A stretch of 8,505 nt of DNA from the NCBI GenBank assembly GCA_964540725.1, contig CAZINU010000027.1, positions 1-8,505 of the forward strand, given 5' to 3'. This stretch comes from JANJWP01 sp964540725 (GTDB lineage: Bacteria; Patescibacteriota; Gracilibacteria; BD1-5; UBA2023). A model generated the notes under the pieces. It saw nothing but the letters and a program-made list of their open reading frames with translations, searched no databases and was not told where the DNA came from. The position numbers and the translations under genes are program-made. Positions 6,061 through 8,505 of this stretch are shown here, piece after piece. Positions within the stretch are counted from its first letter, which is position 1; every line of letters starts with the position of its first letter.

Positions 6061-6117
6061 GTTCCGGGAACGTTGTGGACAGGATTCCGCCCGCGCTCCG
6101 GTCGTAAAATCGGAAAC

Positions 6118-6145
6118 TTGCCACGCACCACCCTCTGGCTATACT
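6118..6145 (+). promoter_or_regulatory. Promoter of the sugar phosphotransferase gene
   Basis: TTGCCA (6118-6123), 16 bp, then TATACT (6140-6145) preceded by GGC, the same layout as at 134-161. The RNA would start near 6152, about 18 bases before the ATG at 6170. Confidence 0.68.
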
Positions 6146-6169
6146 CCTCTCCAACGATTCGTTTCTTCC

Positions 6170-7600
6170 ATGCGCCGCCACGAAATCCTCTTCCGACTTC
6201 TGCGAATCCCCCTTGAGGCCGCCATCGTGTTCGCCGCGTTTTATCTGGCACGCGAAATCCGTCTCGTCACCGACCTGATTCCGAATATCCAGCTCCCCAT
6301 CCAGCGGATATCCGAGTCGGCCCTCTTCGGTTTCGCCCTCTCCGGTTCCGTGCTGTACGTGCTGGTGTTCGCCGCGTTCGGCTTGTACCGCCTCGACCGG
6401 GGGAACGATTCGGGAATCGAAACCTTCGGAAGAATCGTGTCGGCGTCGTTTTCCTGGTTTCTCTATTACGTCGCGGCGGTATACCTGAGCGCGGGGTACC
6501 TGTTCCGCACCGACATTCCCCGTCTCGTCATCTTCTTTACGCTGTTTCTGTCGATTTTCGCGGTCGTAACCGAACGGTTCCTGCTCGGATGGATTCGCGG
6601 AAAGATGCTTTCGGCCGGAAAACTCCCGGCCCGGAGAGTGCTCGTACTGACCGCCACGGGTGCTTCGCCCGTCCTGGAAGAAGTGTCCCGGGATCCGGAA
6701 TACGCGGTCGTCGCGTTCGCGAATTCGAAACCTTTCGGCCCGGGCGTTTCGGGCGACCGGTATTTGGTGTGAACCGAGGCCGTCGCCGAATGTTGCCGAA
6801 ACCGGAGCGTCGACGAAATCCTCTCGCTCGATTCGAATTTTTCCCGGGAAGAACTCGACGCCGTCTTCGAAACCGCGCGGACCTACGGGGTAGCGTACCG
6901 GTACGCCGATCGGTTCCTCCTTTCCGAATCCAGGAAAACCGACGTCTCGTTCGTGGCCGGAATTCCGGTCGTGGAAGTCGTAAGCATCGGGCTCGGTCCT
7001 TGGGGGCGGATTTGGAAACGGGCTTTCGATATCGTTTCCGCCAGCCTCATCTCCCTCGCGATTTCTCCGGTCCTCGTCGCCGTGGCGCTCGCGGTATTCT
7101 TCGGCGACGGAAAAATTCCGGTGTACCGGAGCGTCCGCATCGGAAAAGACGGCAAACCTTTCACGATGTACAAATTCCGATCGATGCGGCCGGATGCCGA
7201 CGACGCGAAGAAAAAACTCGCCGCCAAGAACGAACGGAAAGACGGCCCGCTTTTCAAGATCGAGAACGATCCGCGAATCACGCCCGTCGGACGGTTCATC
7301 CGCCGGTACGACTTGGACGAACTTCCCCAGCTCTTCAACGTCATCCTCGGCAACATGAGCCTCGTGGGTCCCCGTCCGCACCTGCCCGAGGAGGTGGGGA
7401 AGTACGAGGAGTGGCAGAAACGCGTATTGACGCTCAAGCCCGGAATTACGGGCATGGCCCAAGTGAACGGCCGCCATAAGAATTCGTTCGAAGATGAGGT
7501 CCGCCTCGACGTGTTCTATATCGAACACTGGAGCGTGTTCCTCGATTTGAAAATCCTCCTGAAAACGGTTTCCGTCGTATTTTCGAAGGGGGGAAGGTAA
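6170..7600 (+). CDS. Polyprenyl-phosphate sugar phosphotransferase, in-frame TGA
   Basis: Membrane enzyme that moves a sugar phosphate from a UDP-sugar to undecaprenyl phosphate, the first step of capsule, exopolysaccharide or O-unit assembly (WcaJ/WbaP-like, PNPT family). With TGA read as sense the protein has 476 residues, the usual length. Four membrane segments (about 10-27, 51-70, 90-110, 116-138) precede a degenerate Rossmann-like domain (about 155-250). A fifth hydrophobic helix (about 288-311) and the catalytic domain follow: KRAFD (283-287), KFRSM (335-339), NDPRITPVGRFIRR, LDELPQLFNV, MSLVGPRP, KPGITGMAQVNGR and a final FYIEHWS. The substrate sugar cannot be read from this. TGA at 6770-6772 is codon 201, in the middle domain; if it stopped translation the active site would be lost. 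The frame continues without a shift, and the far end stops at TAA. No terminator is visible before the next gene. Confidence 0.88.
6770..6772 (+). other. In-frame TGA, probably sense (Gly)
   Basis: This is codon 201 of the sugar phosphotransferase. The local reading is RYLV-x-TEAVAECCRNRSVDEIL. Relatives typically read as PVLG-S-x-D-x-L followed by a helix and VDEV here, so x lines up with the usual glycine. One change from GGA, a common Gly codon in this window, would create it. Confidence 0.75.
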
Positions 7601-7623
7601 TATTGGCGCGGCGGATTTTCTTT

Positions 7624-7651
7624 TTGAAATTCCCCGTCGTCCGAATACCAT
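7624..7651 (+). promoter_or_regulatory. Promoter of the ABC-F gene, probably leaderless
   Basis: TTGAAA (7624-7629), 16 bp, then TACCAT (7646-7651). The expected start, about 7 bases on, falls at or next to the ATG at 7659, so the mRNA may begin with its start codon. Confidence 0.5.
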
Positions 7652-7658
7652 CCGCCCC

Positions 7659-8505
7659 ATGCGGCATTTGAACGTCAAGATTCGCAAGTACGAACTTCCC
7701 GGAGGGGAGGTGCTTTTGAGGGATACCGCCCTCATCATGAACGAAACCGACCGCATCGCCATCGTCGGAGGCAACGGAGCGGGCAAGACGACGTTCATGA
7801 AGGTACTTTCGGGCGAAAAATTTTCGGAAGATTCCGAGGACGGTTTCGGAGCCTCTTCCAAACAGGGGGAAGGGAAAAACCGGGTTTCGCCGCCCCCGTC
7901 CGCATATTCCGTTTCCAAACCCGTATTCGACGGCTCACTCGACAACTCCGGGGGCATATCGGTCGGCTACTTGGCCCAAATCCACTTCGACCACGAAGAG
8001 CGGACCGTCCGCGACGAACTCCGCGATGCCTTCCCCGACATTCTGAGGGCGGAATCCGTCCTTTCGGACGCCGAATCGCGTATGGAAGATGATGGGGGCG
8101 TCGAACGGTACAGCGAGGCGCTCGAACGGTTCAACGCCGTGGGCGGATACGACTACGAACGCGAAATCGACCGCGTCGCCCGGGGAATCGGCATTTTCCA
8201 CTTGCTCGATTCCCGATTGAAAGAGGTGTCCGGAGGCCAGCGCACGAAGATCGCGCTCGCCAAGATCCTCCTTCTGAAGCCGGACTTCCTCCTTCTGGAC
8301 GAACCGACGAACTTTATCGACCTCCAATCGGCCGAATGGCTCGAAAACTACCTCCGCGAATCGTGGAAGGGCGGGTACGCCGTCATTTCCCACGACCGCG
8401 AATTTTTGGACGCCACCTGCGACCAGGTGTACGACGTTGTCCGGGGGCGTCCCATCGAACCGTACGTCGGCGACTACTCGTCGTACGTATCCGCGAAACG
8501 GAAAA
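7659..8505 (+). CDS. ABC-F family ATPase, N-terminal part
   Basis: The first 282 codons of a soluble ABC-F protein, cut by the right edge. ABC-F proteins have two ATPase domains and no membrane domain; they act on ribosomes in translation or antibiotic protection. The first domain is complete: Walker A GGNGAGKTT (37-45), Q-loop at Gln107 (GYLAQ), signature SGGQRTKIALAK (191-202), Walker B LLLDEPTNFIDL (211-222) and switch His245 (ISHDREFLD). The tail EPYVGDYSSYVSAKRK begins the linker between domains. Two oddities stand out. Walker B continues NFID instead of the usual NHLD. About 30 extra low-complexity residues rich in Ser, Gly, Glu and Lys (about 55-97) lie between Walker A and the Q-loop. 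The ATG at 7659 starts a normal family N terminus. The subfamily cannot be named without the second domain. Confidence 0.92.
   Translation, partial: MRHLNVKIRKYELPGGEVLLRDTALIMNETDRIAIVGGNGAGKTTFMKVLSGEKFSEDSEDGFGASSKQGEGKNRVSPPPSAYSVSKPVFDGSLDNSGGISVGYLAQIHFDHEERTVRDELRDAFPDILRAESVLSDAESRMEDDGGVERYSEALERFNAVGGYDYEREIDRVARGIGIFHLLDSRLKEVSGGQRTKIALAKILLLKPDFLLLDEPTNFIDLQSAEWLENYLRESWKGGYAVISHDREFLDATCDQVYDVVRGRPIEPYVGDYSSYVSAKRK

Noticed and set aside
6770..6772. TGA as selenocysteine, or as tryptophan (code 4)
   Set aside because: Neither protein family uses selenocysteine. Tryptophan fits poorly at the Gly-like column of the transferase, and code 4 lineages are usually very AT-rich. Trp is not fully excluded.
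6170..7600. Two separate genes (200 and 215 residues) or a pseudogene
   Set aside because: The two parts form one family-length protein with no overlap or frameshift, and no promoter or new start signal lies near 6953. A second gene in the window shows the same TGA behaviour.
5855..7957. Minus-strand open frame of 700 codons across three genes
   Set aside because: It covers the LemA-like gene, the sugar phosphotransferase and the start of the ABC-F gene. It has no domain and a shadow-like Arg/Glu/Gly composition.
1..8505. tRNA, rRNA, CRISPR, insertion sequence or riboswitch
   Set aside because: I saw no cloverleaf ending in GGTTC-type arms, no regularly spaced repeats, no transposase, and no leader long enough for a riboswitch.

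Overview
The window is GC-rich bacterial DNA, densely packed with nine protein genes on both strands and no RNA gene, insertion sequence or CRISPR array that I can see. Most genes appear to be single transcription units with their own sigma70-like promoter (TTGNNN, 16-17 bp, TANNNT). Strong inverted-repeat terminators lie between convergent genes. None of the nine start codons is preceded by a Shine-Dalgarno sequence; the bases just upstream are mostly pyrimidines.

The main result concerns the genetic code. Two genes are whole only if TGA is read as an amino acid. One is a polyprenyl-phosphate sugar phosphotransferase (6170-7600, TGA at 6770-6772). The other is a type IV pilin-like protein (1548-2069 minus, TGA at 1794-1796). 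In the transferase the TGA falls where relatives usually carry glycine. Every gene whose end is visible then stops at TAA or TAG and none at TGA. This fits genetic code 25 (TGA = Gly), known from the candidate phyla Gracilibacteria and Absconditabacteria (SR1/BD1-5). The small, compact, hypothetical-rich gene set also suits a Patescibacteria/CPR genome. The lineage is inferred, and the high GC would be notable for a code-25 organism.

Layout, left to right. 1-130 (minus): start of a His-rich metal-binding protein, cut by the window edge. 204-1451 (plus): DUF2130 coiled-coil protein, divergent from the first gene with overlapping promoters. 1460-1484: shared bidirectional terminator. 1548-2069 and 2148-2975 (both minus, probably one operon read from 2975 down): an anchored or secreted Kazal-domain protein followed by the pilin-like protein. 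3031-3072: strong terminator hairpin abutting the Kazal promoter. 3097-3738 (minus): unknown 213-residue protein. 3915-5369 (plus): cysteinyl-tRNA synthetase (cysS). 5380-5478: bidirectional terminator plus a cluster of GGTCCG dyads. 5479-6012 (minus): LemA-like membrane protein. 6170-7600 (plus): sugar phosphotransferase. 7659 to the right edge (plus): ABC-F ATPase, apparently on a leaderless transcript.

There is no single pathway. Housekeeping translation genes (cysS, ABC-F) alternate with cell-surface functions: a pilin-like protein, a Kazal inhibitor-like protein, the first enzyme of surface-glycan assembly, LemA, and a metal-binding head. That mix would suit a surface-attached or host-associated ultrasmall bacterium, but this is inference.
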